Shown in pieces: positions 18,419-27,447 of a stretch of 64,000 nucleotides of DNA. Numbering within the stretch: the first letter of the stretch is position 1; every line of letters begins with the position of its first letter. Made by a program: the position numbers and the translations under genes. Location of the stretch: positions 1,798,001 to 1,862,000 of the forward strand of contig NZ_CP007264.1 of the NCBI RefSeq assembly GCF_000585495.1, read 5' to 3'. The DNA is from Thermococcus nautili (lineage in GTDB: Archaea > Methanobacteriota_B > Thermococci > Thermococcales > Thermococcaceae). The notes under the pieces are model-generated. The model had not been told where the DNA came from and ran no database searches. It saw only the letters and a list, made by a program, of their open reading frames with translations.

Positions 18419-18568
18419 TACGGCTCACCTTAAGGGGACTGCTCGTCCAAGTTTAAAGGGTTATCGAGGCTAAAAGCGTTCCCCTGCTCATCTGTGCTCA
18501 TGAATGCATTCGAGTGGAAATCGAACTGGCATAATCCCGCGCAACACCGTTCTAAGCTGTTCCGACAA

Positions 18569-18578
18569 GGTTTATTAG
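18569..18578 (+). promoter_or_regulatory. TATA box for the GINS-MCM unit
   Basis: GGTTTATTAG lies about 35 bp before the ATG at 18610, in the 191-base divergent gap between the phosphodiesterase and GINS genes. Otherwise that gap shows only a short GACC-TTA-GGTC repeat near 18584. Confidence 0.45.
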
Positions 18579-18609
18579 CCGAAGACCTTAGGTCGTTCAA
18601 GGTGGTGGT

Positions 18610-19104
18610 ATGTTCACCGGCAGGGCGCTCATCGCTGTGAAGGTGTTAAAACCCTTCTCGGACTGGAATCAGGGCGACATAGTCCTAATCGAGGACTGGA
18701 AGGCGAGGGAACTCTGGGAGGCCGGGGTAGTTGAGATTGTGGACGAGACCGACAAGGTAATCGGCGAGATAGACAAGGCCATAGCCGGGGAGCGCGAGAG
18801 CGAGCCGTTAACGGCACTCCCGGCCGGGCTCTACGAGAGGGCCGAGTTCTACCTGTATTACCTTGAAAACTACGTCCGCCTCAACCCGGGCGAGAGCGTC
18901 GAGACCATAAACGTCAAGCTCACCAAGCTTGCCAACCTCAAGAAAAAACTCCGCGATTTGAAGATGATACGCTTCAACAAAATCCTCAAAGCGGTCATGC
19001 TGAGGCCCAACAGCCTCGAACTGCTCTCGCGCCTCTCGCCGGAGGAAAGACGGCTCTACCTCCAGATGTCCAAGATAAGGAACGAGTGGCTCGGTGATGC
19101 CTGA
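18610..19104 (+). CDS. gins23: GINS complex subunit (Gins23-like)
   Basis: 164 residues. A beta-rich N-terminal B-like domain (AVKVLKPFSDWNQGDIVLIEDWKARELWEAGVVEI) precedes a helical A domain, the order typical of the Sld5/Psf1 versus Psf2/Psf3 split in archaea. It sits directly before MCM, with stop and start overlapping as TGATGG, as in other Thermococcales where this position is occupied by Gins23. GINS bridges MCM and the GAN/Cdc45-like nuclease in the replicative helicase. Confidence 0.8.
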   Translation: MFTGRALIAVKVLKPFSDWNQGDIVLIEDWKARELWEAGVVEIVDETDKVIGEIDKAIAGERESEPLTALPAGLYERAEFYLYYLENYVRLNPGESVETINVKLTKLANLKKKLRDLKMIRFNKILKAVMLRPNSLELLSRLSPEERRLYLQMSKIRNEWLGDA

Positions 19105-22100
19105 TGGACAGGGAGGAGATGATTTCGCGCTTCGCAAAGTTCCTCCGCGAGTACGTTGACGACGACGGCAACGAGGTCTACATCAACCGCCTCAAGGACC
19201 TCTTAACCGTAACGCCGAAGCGCTCCTTAGCTATAGACTGGGCGCACCTCAACTCCTTCGACCCCGAATTAGCGGAAGAGCTCCTCAACAACCCGGAAGA
19301 GGCGATAGCGAGCTGTGAGGACGCGATTCAGATTATCCTCCGCGAGCCCCCGCTCCTCGTTGAGAGGGAGCTGAAGGTTCACGCGCGCTTTTACAACCTG
19401 CCCCACACCTTACTCGTCAAGGAACTCGGGAGCGAGCACATAAACAGGCTTATCCAGGTCGAGGGAATAATCACGCGCGTCAGCGAGGTCAAACCGTTTG
19501 TTCAGAGGGCCGTTTTCGTCTGCAAGGACTGCGGAAACGAGATGATTCGCCTCCAGAGGCCCTACGAGAACCTCGTCAAGCCGGCCAAGTGCGACGCCTG
19601 TGGTTCAAGAAACGTCGAGCTCGACGTGGAAAAAAGTAGGTTCATCAACTTCCAGAGCTTCCGCCTTCAGGACAGGCCCGAGAGCCTCAAAGGCGGCCAG
19701 ATGCCCCGCTTCGTTGACGCTATTCTACTTGACGATCTCGTAGATACCGCTCTGCCCGGCGACCGTGTTCTCGTGACCGGAATCCTGCGCGTCATCCTCG
19801 AGCAGAGGGACAAGAGGCCGATTTTCAAAAAGGTTCTGGAGGTCAACCACATCGAACAGCTCAGCAAGGAGATTGAGGAGCTTGAGATTTCGCCGGAGGA
19901 CGAGCAGAAGATTCGCGAGCTGGCGAAGAGGAAGGACATCGTTGACGCGATAGTGGACTCGATAGCTCCGGCCATCTGGGGGCACAGGATAGTCAAGAAG
20001 GGAATCGCTTTGGCTCTCTTCGGCGGTGTGCAGAGGGTTTTGCCCGATGGAACGAAGCTGAGGGGAGAAAGCCACGTTTTATTGGTTGGTGACCCGGGTG
20101 TTGCTAAGTGCGTTGATTACCACACGAAGGTTCTCTTAGCCGATGGAAGCCTGAAGGAGATTGGCGAGATAGTTGACGAGGCCATCGAGAAGGCAAAAGC
20201 CGAAGGAAACCTCGGAAGGGTCGACGATGGCTTCTACGCGCCGATTGACCTCGAGCTATATGCTCTCGACGCGAAAACGCTGAGGGTCAGGAGAGTTAAG
20301 GCGAACATCGCCTGGAAGAGAACTGCTCCGGAAAAGATGTTCAGAATAAAGACAGCGAGCGGAAGGGAGATTCGCGTTACCCCAACCCACCCGTTCTTCA
20401 CCTTCGAAAACGGCCAGTTCAGAACGAGGAAAGCCGAGGAGCTGAGGGTTGGGGACTTTATTGCAACTCCAAGGCGCGACAACGAGCCAAAGATAGTTCC
20501 TGAAACGGAAGATGAAGGACTTAGGAAGCTCCTCGAAGAGTCTGACATCTTCTGGGACAGGGTTGTCGAAATTGAAGAGTACAAGCCCGAGCATGCATGG
20601 GTCTACGACCTCCAGATTCCGGGGCACCACAACTTCATAGCCAACGACATCTTCGTCCACAACAGCCAGCTCCTCCGCTACGTTGCTAATTTAGCCCCAA
20701 GGGCAATTTATACGAGTGGTAAGAGTTCAAGCGCCGCCGGTTTGACCGCTGCAGCCGTGCGCGACGAGTTCACGGGCTCGTGGGTTCTGGAAGCGGGTGT
20801 TCTCGTGCTGGCAGATGGAGGGTTCGCGTTAATCGACGAGTTCGACAAGATGAGTGACCGTGACAGAAGCGCGATTCACGAAGCGCTGGAACAGCAGAGC
20901 TACCACCACGACTTTGAGCTTCTCTTAGCGGACGGCAGGAAGGTGAAGATAGGCGAGCTGGTGGATTCCCTAATCGAGGCCAACCGCGATAAGGTGATAC
21001 TCGGCAGGGACACCGAGATACTGCCCGTTGATGACATAGAGCTTCTCGCGTACGACCTCGAGCGGAAGGAAATCGTGAAGGTCAAAGCGGACCGCGTGAG
21101 CAGGCACAAAGCACCTGACAGGTTCATACGGCTGAGGTTCTCGAACGGCAGGGAGATAACGGTAACCCCAGAGCACCCGATTATGGTGTGGGAGGACGGT
21201 GAAATAAGGGAGAAGCCGGCGGAGGAAATAAAACCCGATAATCTCGTCCTCGCGGTCAGGCGCTACCTTTCCCCCGAAGGGAACCACCTTGATGAGACCA
21301 CGGCCAAACTCCTCGGCTTCCTCCTGTCGGAAGGCTTCAGCTACGCTAACCCCGGCAACGGCTACTATGAGGTAGGCTTCACGAATACCGACGAGAAGCT
21401 CGTTGAGGAGTTTAAAGGACTCCTTGAGGAGCTCGGCGTTAAGTACGGCGTTCAGATTCGCGAGAGGCCTGGCGAGAAGAGGCTTTACACGGTCCGCGTC
21501 ATCTCTAAGGACTTCTATACCAAGCTTCTAAGCGAGTTCCCGGAGGCGTTTCCCGAGAAGGGTGACGAAAGACCCGCCCGCCGGAAGAGGGTTCCCGCCA
21601 GGGTTCTCGGTGCCGACGAAACCGCGAGAAGGGCCTTCCTCAACGCGTTCTTCAAGGGAGACGGCTTCGTGGACAAGTACCGCGTTGGATTCACAACGTC
21701 GTCGAGGGGCATGGCGGAAGACCTCCAGGACCTACTGCTGAGCCTTGGGATATACTCCTACATCTTCGAGGAGAAGCGGGGGGAGACGACCTACTACAAG
21801 GTCATCGTGAGCGGTACGGCCGACATGGAGCGCTTCGCTGAAATTGTCCGGGACGACCCGCGGATAGGGAAGATAGAGAAGCTCATCGAGGTCTCCAAGA
21901 GAAAGCGCAATTACCGCGACATCGTTCCGACTGAGGTGCTCGAATCCCTGAGGGAGGTTTTAAACGTCCTTCACGTGAACGACGGCGGTCTTACCAACAA
22001 CATAACCGCCCGCCAGAACGCCAACAGAGAGCGCGTAATGGACTACCTTGCGAAGGCCGAAGGGAGAATCGCCGAACTTAAGAGCGCCCTTGAGAGGGGA

Positions 22101-23225
22101 GACGTTGAGGCGCTGAGGACCTTCGTTACTGTTAGAGAGCTATCGGAGAAGCTGGGCACTCCCTATTCGACGACCCTTTACCGGCTCAGGAGAGGACATA
22201 AAGAAACAACAAACGCTCTTCTCGAAATTGCAAGGGAAAGGCTTAGGGATGTTGAGAAAAAGCTCGATGACATAAAGGGACTTGTCGAGGGCAATCTCCG
22301 CTTCCTCAGGGTTACGAATGTTGAGGAAATCTCCAACGACCGCTGGGAGTGGGTCTACGACGTGACCGTTGAGCCGTACCACCTCTTCGTTTCCCACGGA
22401 CTGGTTCTCCACAACACGATAAGCATCTCCAAGGCAGGAATTACAGCCACCCTCAACGCGAGGACGACCGTTATAGCCGCCGCCAACCCGAAGTTCGGTC
22501 GCTTTAACAGGCACAAGTCCCTCCCCGAACAGCTCGACCTTCCGCCGACCCTGTTGAGCCGTTTCGACCTGATATTCCTCCTCCTCGACGAGCCGGACGA
22601 GAAGGTCGACGCGAGCATCGCCGAGCACATACTCAAGGTCCGTAGGGGAGAGGCGGAAGTTGTTACGCCGAAGATACCCTACGACCTGCTTAAGAAGTAC
22701 ATAGCCTACGCGAGGAAGAACGTCCACCCGGTCCTGAGCAGGGAAGCGATGGAAGAGATAAAGCGCTACTACGTCAAGATGAGGAAGGGCCTTAAGAGGG
22801 GCGACGAGGAAGGCGTCCAGCCGATTCCGATAACCGCGAGACAGCTTGAGGCCCTCATACGTCTCAGCGAGGCCCACGCGAGGATGAGACTGAGTGAGAC
22901 GGTGACGCGCGAAGATGCGAGAGCTGCCATAGAGCTCATCGAGGCCATGATGAGGACGATAGCCGTCGATGAGGAGGGCAACATAGACGTCTCAATCCTT
23001 GAGATAGGCAAGAGCTCCAAGAAGCTCAACAAGATAGAGAAACTGGTCGATATAATCAAGAACCTCGAAGGGGAAGGCGACTACGGAGCGCCGGCAGAGA
23101 AGGTAATCGAGGCCGCGAAGCAGGCCGGGGTCGGCAGTAAACGCGAGGTTGAGAAGCTCATCGAGGAGCTCAAGGCAGACGGCAGAATCTACGAGCCGAG
23201 GGCGGGCTTTTACAGGGTGCTCTAA
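19104..23225 (+). CDS. mcm: Replicative MCM helicase precursor with two inteins
   Basis: 1373-residue precursor. Removing the two inteins leaves about 682 residues, normal for archaeal MCM. Extein features: a zinc-binding CKDCGN...CDACG in the N-terminal domain; Walker A GDPGVAK/S, interrupted by intein 1 between Lys335 and Ser521; Walker B LIDEFDKMSD; EALEQQ/TISISKAGI, interrupted by intein 2; LLSRFDL; and a C-terminal winged-helix region. The ATPase is non-functional until both inteins splice, because one splits the P-loop. It lies between GINS and aIF2-beta, consistent with co-expression of replisome parts. Confidence 0.93.
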   Translation: MDREEMISRFAKFLREYVDDDGNEVYINRLKDLLTVTPKRSLAIDWAHLNSFDPELAEELLNNPEEAIASCEDAIQIILREPPLLVERELKVHARFYNLPHTLLVKELGSEHINRLIQVEGIITRVSEVKPFVQRAVFVCKDCGNEMIRLQRPYENLVKPAKCDACGSRNVELDVEKSRFINFQSFRLQDRPESLKGGQMPRFVDAILLDDLVDTALPGDRVLVTGILRVILEQRDKRPIFKKVLEVNHIEQLSKEIEELEISPEDEQKIRELAKRKDIVDAIVDSIAPAIWGHRIVKKGIALALFGGVQRVLPDGTKLRGESHVLLVGDPGVAKCVDYHTKVLLADGSLKEIGEIVDEAIEKAKAEGNLGRVDDGFYAPIDLELYALDAKTLRVRRVKANIAWKRTAPEKMFRIKTASGREIRVTPTHPFFTFENGQFRTRKAEELRVGDFIATPRRDNEPKIVPETEDEGLRKLLEESDIFWDRVVEIEEYKPEHAWVYDLQIPGHHNFIANDIFVHNSQLLRYVANLAPRAIYTSGKSSSAAGLTAAAVRDEFTGSWVLEAGVLVLADGGFALIDEFDKMSDRDRSAIHEALEQQSYHHDFELLLADGRKVKIGELVDSLIEANRDKVILGRDTEILPVDDIELLAYDLERKEIVKVKADRVSRHKAPDRFIRLRFSNGREITVTPEHPIMVWEDGEIREKPAEEIKPDNLVLAVRRYLSPEGNHLDETTAKLLGFLLSEGFSYANPGNGYYEVGFTNTDEKLVEEFKGLLEELGVKYGVQIRERPGEKRLYTVRVISKDFYTKLLSEFPEAFPEKGDERPARRKRVPARVLGADETARRAFLNAFFKGDGFVDKYRVGFTTSSRGMAEDLQDLLLSLGIYSYIFEEKRGETTYYKVIVSGTADMERFAEIVRDDPRIGKIEKLIEVSKRKRNYRDIVPTEVLESLREVLNVLHVNDGGLTNNITARQNANRERVMDYLAKAEGRIAELKSALERGDVEALRTFVTVRELSEKLGTPYSTTLYRLRRGHKETTNALLEIARERLRDVEKKLDDIKGLVEGNLRFLRVTNVEEISNDRWEWVYDVTVEPYHLFVSHGLVLHNTISISKAGITATLNARTTVIAAANPKFGRFNRHKSLPEQLDLPPTLLSRFDLIFLLLDEPDEKVDASIAEHILKVRRGEAEVVTPKIPYDLLKKYIAYARKNVHPVLSREAMEEIKRYYVKMRKGLKRGDEEGVQPIPITARQLEALIRLSEAHARMRLSETVTREDARAAIELIEAMMRTIAVDEEGNIDVSILEIGKSSKKLNKIEKLVDIIKNLEGEGDYGAPAEKVIEAAKQAGVGSKREVEKLIEELKADGRIYEPRAGFYRVL
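20109..20663 (+). other. MCM intein 1 (mini-intein in the Walker A motif)
   Basis: 185 residues inserted after GDPGVAK. It starts with Cys, ends with His-Asn and is followed by Ser: block A begins CVDYHTKVLLADG, block B is VTPTHPFF, block F/G is WVYDLQIPGHHNFIANDIFVHN. No LAGLIDADG motif is present, so it is a splicing-only mini-intein fixed at a conserved P-loop site (the CDC21-a position in the usual naming). Confidence 0.92.
20898..22415 (+). other. MCM intein 2 with LAGLIDADG homing endonuclease
   Basis: 506 residues inserted between EALEQQ and TISISKAGI. It starts with Ser rather than Cys, ends LVLHN and is followed by Thr. Block B is VTPEHPIM. Two LAGLIDADG-type motifs, LLGFLLSEGFSY and FLNAFFKGDGFV, retain their acidic residues, so the endonuclease may be active. 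After the endonuclease, a roughly 120-residue region includes an HTH-like stretch (VRELSEKLGTPYSTTLYRLRRG) before the C-terminal splicing block WVYDVTVEPYHLFVSHG. Confidence 0.9.
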
Positions 23226-23230
23226 CAAAG

Positions 23231-23239
23231 GTTATAAAG
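23231..23239 (+). promoter_or_regulatory. TATA box of aIF2-beta gene
   Basis: GTTATAAAG lies about 35 bp before the ATG at 23270 and just after the MCM stop, giving aIF2-beta its own promoter. Confidence 0.5.
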
Positions 23240-23269
23240 CGAAGGGGAAACCTATGAGGGGGTGAGAAG

Positions 23270-23698
23270 ATGAGCGAGAGCATTGACTTTTACGACTTTG
23301 AGAAGCTCCTCGATAAGGCTTACGAGGAGTTGCCCGAGAACGTGAAGTCCCACAAGTCCCGTTTCGAGGTCCCGCCGGCGGTCGTCACAATAGCCGGTAA
23401 CAGGACGATAATCGAGAACTTCGTTGACATAGCAGAAGCGATGAACCGCGACCCGAACCATCTCCTGAAGTTCATCCTGCGCGAGGTAGCAACCGCTGGA
23501 ACGCTCGAGGGCAGGCGCGTAATCCTGCAGGGACGCTTCACGCCGTACCTGATAGCCAACAAGATGAAGAAGTACCTCAAGGAGTACGTCATCTGTCCGG
23601 TCTGTGGAAGCCCCGATACCAAGATTATCAAGCGCGGACGCTTCCACTTCCTCAAGTGTGAGGCCTGTGGTGCCGAAACGCCAATCCAGCACCTCTGA
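23270..23698 (+). CDS. eif2b: Translation initiation factor aIF2 subunit beta
   Basis: 142 residues: a helical N-terminus that binds aIF2-gamma, a central alpha-beta domain ([27 protein letters not shown]) and a C-terminal zinc ribbon CPVCGS...CEACG. Part of the heterotrimer that delivers initiator Met-tRNA. GGGGGTGAGAAG precedes the ATG. A pyrimidine/T-rich terminator follows. Confidence 0.95.
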   Translation: MSESIDFYDFEKLLDKAYEELPENVKSHKSRFEVPPAVVTIAGNRTIIENFVDIAEAMNRDPNHLLKFILREVATAGTLEGRRVILQGRFTPYLIANKMKKYLKEYVICPVCGSPDTKIIKRGRFHFLKCEACGAETPIQHL

Positions 23699-23700
23699 GG

Positions 23701-23717
23701 TCTTCCTTCTTTTTTCC
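23701..23717 (+). terminator. T-rich terminator after aIF2-beta
   Basis: TCTTCCTTCTTTTTTCC directly after the stop is a typical archaeal oligo-T intrinsic terminator without a hairpin. Confidence 0.5.
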
Positions 23718-23820
23718 ATGTCATTGGACAAATTATCCACTCTTGGATGAATTTCGCTCCTCAAAAACCCTTTTAAACTTTACAAACTACAAGCCCAAAG
23801 AAATCAAGGGGGTTACTCTT

Positions 23821-25389
23821 ATGGGCATGGAGGAGAAGCTCAACGAGCTTTACGAGAGGAGGGAAAAGATTCTCGCCATGGGCGGGGAGAAGGCCGTCGA
23901 GAAACAACACGCCAAGGGCAAACTCACCGCCCGCGAGAGGATAGAAAAGCTCCTCGACCCCGGAAGCTTCGTGGAAATCGGCATGTTCGTCAAGCACAGG
24001 GGAACTGAGTTCGGCCTCGACAAGAAGGAACTGCCCGCTGACGGTGTCATCACCGGCTACGGAACCATCGACGGCAGGCTGGTCTTCGTCTACGCGCAGG
24101 ACTTTACCGTCATGGGCGGTTCGCTCGGCGAGATGCACGCGATGAAGATAAAGCGCGTCATGGAGCTGGCTTTGGAGGCAGGTGCTCCGGTCATAGGCCT
24201 CAACGACTCAGGAGGAGCGAGGATTCAGGAGGGTGTTGACGCGCTCAAGGGCTACGGCGAGATTTTCAAGATGAACACGATTCTCAGCGGTGTCGTCCCG
24301 CAGATTACCGCGATAATGGGTCCCTGTGCCGGCGGAGCCGTTTACAGTCCTGCCATCGGAGACTTCATCCTCATGGTGGACAACCCCGCGAGCTTCATGT
24401 TCATCACCGGGCCTCAGGTCGTCAAAGCGGTTACCGGCGTTGAGGTTACTCCAGTTCAGCTCGGTGGAGCGATGGTTCACGCGCAGAGGGCCGGTCAGGC
24501 CCACCTCATAGGCAAGAGCGACGAGGAGGTTCTGGCTTTAATAAGGCGCCTCGTGAGCTACCTGCCGTCCAACAACATGGAGAAGCCACCTCGCGTCAAG
24601 ACGAGCGATTTGCCCTTCAGGAAGAGCGAGAGGCTTTATGAGATTGTCCCGGACGACCCGAACAAGCCCTACGACGTCAGGGAGGTCATCTACGAGATAG
24701 TTGACCGCGACGAGAACGGCAACCCGGACTTCCTTGAAATCCTCCCCTACTTCGCCCCGAACGCCGTGGTTGGCTTCGGAAGGATGAACGGCCAGACCGT
24801 TGGTATAGTCGCCAACAACCCCAAGTACTTCGCTGGAGTTCTCGACATAGACAGCTCGGACAAGATTGCCAGGTTTGTTAGAACCTGCGACGCCTTCAAC
24901 ATACCGATAGTCACGCTCGTGGACGTCCCCGGTTACCTGCCCGGTGTTGACCAGGAGAGCAGGGGAATAATCAGGCACGGCGCGAAGGTCCTCTACGCCT
25001 ACGCCGAGGCGACGGTTCCAATGGTGACCGTTATCCTCAGGAAGGCCTACGGTGGAGCCTACCTCGCGATGGGAAGCAAGCACCTTGGAGCCGACTTCGT
25101 CTTTGCTTGGCCGACAGCGGAGATAGCGGTCATGGGTCCGGAGGGAGCGGCGAACATCATATTCCGCAAGGAAATCGCCCAGGCTGAGAACCCGGAGGAA
25201 GTTAGACAGCAGAAGATAGCCGAGTACCGCGAGAAGTTCGCCAACCCGTACGTCGCCGCCGCGAGGGGCTACATAGACGACGTCATCGACCCGGCGGAGA
25301 CGAGGGCGAAGGTGATTATGGCGCTCGAGGCCCTCGAGAGCAAGCGCGTCAAGCTCCCGCCGAAGAAGCACGGCAACATACCGCTGTGA
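23821..25389 (+). CDS. Methylmalonyl-CoA decarboxylase / acyl-CoA carboxylase carboxyltransferase subunit
   Basis: 522 residues of the biotin-dependent carboxyltransferase family. Acyl-CoA and carboxybiotin-binding regions include NDSGGARIQEGVDAL, GPCAGGAVYSPAI, DVPGYLPGVDQE and KAYGGAYLAMG. Together with the next three genes it forms a membrane decarboxylase that transfers CO2 from an acyl-CoA (probably methylmalonyl-CoA) to biotin and couples biotin decarboxylation to Na+ export. ATG 23821 follows GGGGGT; longer upstream frames overlap the promoter (TATA-like CCTTTTAAAC near 23769). Confidence 0.88.
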   Translation: MGMEEKLNELYERREKILAMGGEKAVEKQHAKGKLTARERIEKLLDPGSFVEIGMFVKHRGTEFGLDKKELPADGVITGYGTIDGRLVFVYAQDFTVMGGSLGEMHAMKIKRVMELALEAGAPVIGLNDSGGARIQEGVDALKGYGEIFKMNTILSGVVPQITAIMGPCAGGAVYSPAIGDFILMVDNPASFMFITGPQVVKAVTGVEVTPVQLGGAMVHAQRAGQAHLIGKSDEEVLALIRRLVSYLPSNNMEKPPRVKTSDLPFRKSERLYEIVPDDPNKPYDVREVIYEIVDRDENGNPDFLEILPYFAPNAVVGFGRMNGQTVGIVANNPKYFAGVLDIDSSDKIARFVRTCDAFNIPIVTLVDVPGYLPGVDQESRGIIRHGAKVLYAYAEATVPMVTVILRKAYGGAYLAMGSKHLGADFVFAWPTAEIAVMGPEGAANIIFRKEIAQAENPEEVRQQKIAEYREKFANPYVAAARGYIDDVIDPAETRAKVIMALEALESKRVKLPPKKHGNIPL

Positions 25390-25398
25390 GGTGAAAGC

Positions 25399-25770
25399 AT
25401 GAGCCAGTTTGCCGAGGGAGGATGGATTACCGTCATAGGAATCACCGTCGTCTTCGCCATACTCACCATTTTGGCCATAGTGATGTACGCCATAGGTGCC
25501 TTCGAGCGCGGAATGACCGGAAGGGCCAAGAAGGCCGAGGAAAAGACCGTCGAGGAGACGAAGGAAGAGGTCGAGGCCCCGGAGGAAGGAATTCCCCCGA
25601 GGGATTTGGCAATCATCACCGCCTCAATCCTCGCCTACCTCGCGAAGAAGGCCGAGGTTGCCAGGCCGTTGCCCTTTAAGAGGAAGGTTTCCGACGCCTG
25701 GCGCCTCTACGGTTTACAGAGCGGTATGAATGAGGTTGAGAACTTCAACTACGAGATGAGGAAGTGGTGA
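25399..25770 (+). CDS. Sodium-pump decarboxylase small membrane subunit (OadG-like)
   Basis: 123 residues. One N-terminal transmembrane helix ([24 protein letters not shown]) is followed by a charged linker rich in Glu and Lys and a short soluble tail. Position between carboxyltransferase and biotin-carrier genes and the single-TM layout match the gamma/delta subunit that assembles decarboxylase pumps. Confidence 0.75.
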   Translation: MSQFAEGGWITVIGITVVFAILTILAIVMYAIGAFERGMTGRAKKAEEKTVEETKEEVEAPEEGIPPRDLAIITASILAYLAKKAEVARPLPFKRKVSDAWRLYGLQSGMNEVENFNYEMRKW

Positions 25771-25772
25771 AG

Positions 25773-26231
25773 ATGAAGGTTAAGGTCATCATCGATGGAA
25801 GGGAGTACGAGGTTGAGGTTGAAGAGCTCGCCGGTGGAAAGTTCAGGGTCAGCTTCGAGGGCAAGAGCTACGAGGTCAAGGCTGAAGGCCTTGGAATGGC
25901 GCTTCCGAGCGTTCCCGAAACTGCCAGCACTCCGGTTCCTGCTCCAGCGCCCGCACAAGTTCCGGCCCCTGCCCCCGCTCCGGCGCCGGCTCCTTCGTCT
26001 GCTCCCGCGAGTGCTTCGCCCAACACAGTCACTGCCCCAATGCCTGGAAAAATCCTGAGGGTTCTCGTGAGCGAGGGTCAGGAGGTCAAAACCGGCCAAG
26101 GTTTGGTTGTGCTTGAGGCCATGAAGATGGAGAACGAAATCCCCGCTCCGAAAGACGGCGTTGTGAAGAAAATCTACGTGAAAGAAGGCGACACCGTCAA
26201 CACCGGAGACCCACTGGTTGAGCTCGGGTGA
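25773..26231 (+). CDS. Biotin carboxyl carrier subunit
   Basis: 152 residues. A short N-terminal domain, a Pro/Ala-rich flexible linker (about residues 48-86) and a C-terminal biotinyl domain with the biotinylation motif EAMKMEN. It carries CO2 between the carboxyltransferase and the membrane beta subunit. ATG 25773 lies just after the previous stop with GGTGAAG as Shine-Dalgarno; GTG 25764 is an unlikely alternative overlapping the previous gene. Confidence 0.88.
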   Translation: MKVKVIIDGREYEVEVEELAGGKFRVSFEGKSYEVKAEGLGMALPSVPETASTPVPAPAPAQVPAPAPAPAPAPSSAPASASPNTVTAPMPGKILRVLVSEGQEVKTGQGLVVLEAMKMENEIPAPKDGVVKKIYVKEGDTVNTGDPLVELG

Positions 26232-26237
26232 TGGAGC

Positions 26238-27377
26238 ATGACGAGCTTCGTGGACTTCCTGAGCACAATGGGCCTGCTCCACCTCACGGTAGGGAACATC
26301 ATCATGATTGCAGTGGGCCTGACGCTGGTCTACCTCGCGATACGCTACGAGATGGAACCGCTGTTGCTTTTGCCCATAGGCATCACGGCGGTTCTCGTTA
26401 ACCTTCCCCTCAACGGAATCGCGAACTGTCCGACCGTCGGTGGGCTGTGCTCTCACCCCGGTCTTCTTGACATAGTCTACCACTACCTCATCAAGACGGA
26501 GATAGTGCCGCTCCTCATATTCTTCGGCCTCGGAGCGATGACGGACTTCGGACCGCTCATAGCTGACCCCAAGACGGCGCTCCTCGGTGCCGCGGCCCAG
26601 ATAGGCGTCTTCGTGGCGATGCTTACGGCCCTCGCGCTGGGCTTCAACATACACGAGGCCGCTTCGATAGGAATAATCGGCGGTGCAGACGGCCCGACGA
26701 CGATATACCTCACCACCAAGCTCGCGCCCCAGATACTCGCTGCAACGGCCGTTGCCGCCTACAGTTACATGAGCCTCGTCCCATTGATTCAGCCGCCCAT
26801 CATAAAGGCGCTAACAACGCCGGAGGAAAGGCGCATAAGGATGGAGCAGTTGAGGCCGGTCTCAAAGCGCGAGAAAATCCTCTTCCCGATAGTCACGATG
26901 ATAGTCATCGGCCTGCTCGTCCCCAGCGCGGCACCACTGATAGGAATGCTCATGATGGGCAACCTCTTCCGCGAGAGCGGCGTCGTTCCAAGGCTCACCA
27001 AGGCGGCACAGGAGGAGCTCATGAACATCGTGACGATATTCCTCGGCCTCGGCGTCGGCTCAACCATGCGCGCTGAGAGCTTCCTCACGCCCCAGACCCT
27101 CATGATTCTCGGTCTCGGAATAGTGGCCTTCGCCAGCGCAACTGCTGGGGGAGTGCTCTTCGGAAAGCTCATGATGAAGCTCTCGGGCGGAAGGATAAAC
27201 CCGATGATAGGCGCCGCGGGAGTTTCGGCGGTGCCGATGAGCGCGCGCGTTGTGCAGAGACTGGCCAGCGAGGAGGACCCCGGCAACTTCATCCTCATGC
27301 ACGCAATGGGTCCGAACGTCGCGGGAGTCATCGGAACGGCCGTCGTTGCCGGTGTTTTCCTCGCCCTCCTGGGCTGA
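26238..27377 (+). CDS. Na+-translocating decarboxylase beta subunit (OadB-like)
   Basis: 379-residue polytopic membrane protein of the OadB/MmdB family. The conserved [14 protein letters not shown] segment, containing the functional Asp, and [12 protein letters not shown] are present, with around nine membrane helices. It decarboxylates carboxybiotin and exports Na+. Last gene of a four-gene operon; a pyrimidine-rich CCTTTTCT follows. Confidence 0.88.
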   Translation: MTSFVDFLSTMGLLHLTVGNIIMIAVGLTLVYLAIRYEMEPLLLLPIGITAVLVNLPLNGIANCPTVGGLCSHPGLLDIVYHYLIKTEIVPLLIFFGLGAMTDFGPLIADPKTALLGAAAQIGVFVAMLTALALGFNIHEAASIGIIGGADGPTTIYLTTKLAPQILAATAVAAYSYMSLVPLIQPPIIKALTTPEERRIRMEQLRPVSKREKILFPIVTMIVIGLLVPSAAPLIGMLMMGNLFRESGVVPRLTKAAQEELMNIVTIFLGLGVGSTMRAESFLTPQTLMILGLGIVAFASATAGGVLFGKLMMKLSGGRINPMIGAAGVSAVPMSARVVQRLASEEDPGNFILMHAMGPNVAGVIGTAVVAGVFLALLG

Positions 27378-27404
27378 CGTTTCGCCCATTTCCTTTTCTA
27401 AAAC

Positions 27405-27413
27405 CTTAAATAG
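27405..27413 (+). promoter_or_regulatory. TATA box of CBS-domain gene
   Basis: CTTAAATAG lies about 40 bp before the ATG at 27448, downstream of the decarboxylase operon. Confidence 0.4.
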
Positions 27414-27447
27414 GGGGACACCGTCTTAGGTTAAGCGGTGGTAGAAC

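Noticed and set aside
18480-18609. C/D box or H/ACA small RNA in the gap before GINS
   Set aside because: No RTGATGA box paired with CTGA at suitable spacing could be found.
20109-20663. Homing endonuclease in MCM intein 1
   Set aside because: No LAGLIDADG or other nuclease motif and only 185 residues; it is a mini-intein.
25920-26030. Pro/Ala-rich low-complexity stretch as a repeat insertion
   Set aside because: It is the normal flexible linker of biotin carrier proteins.
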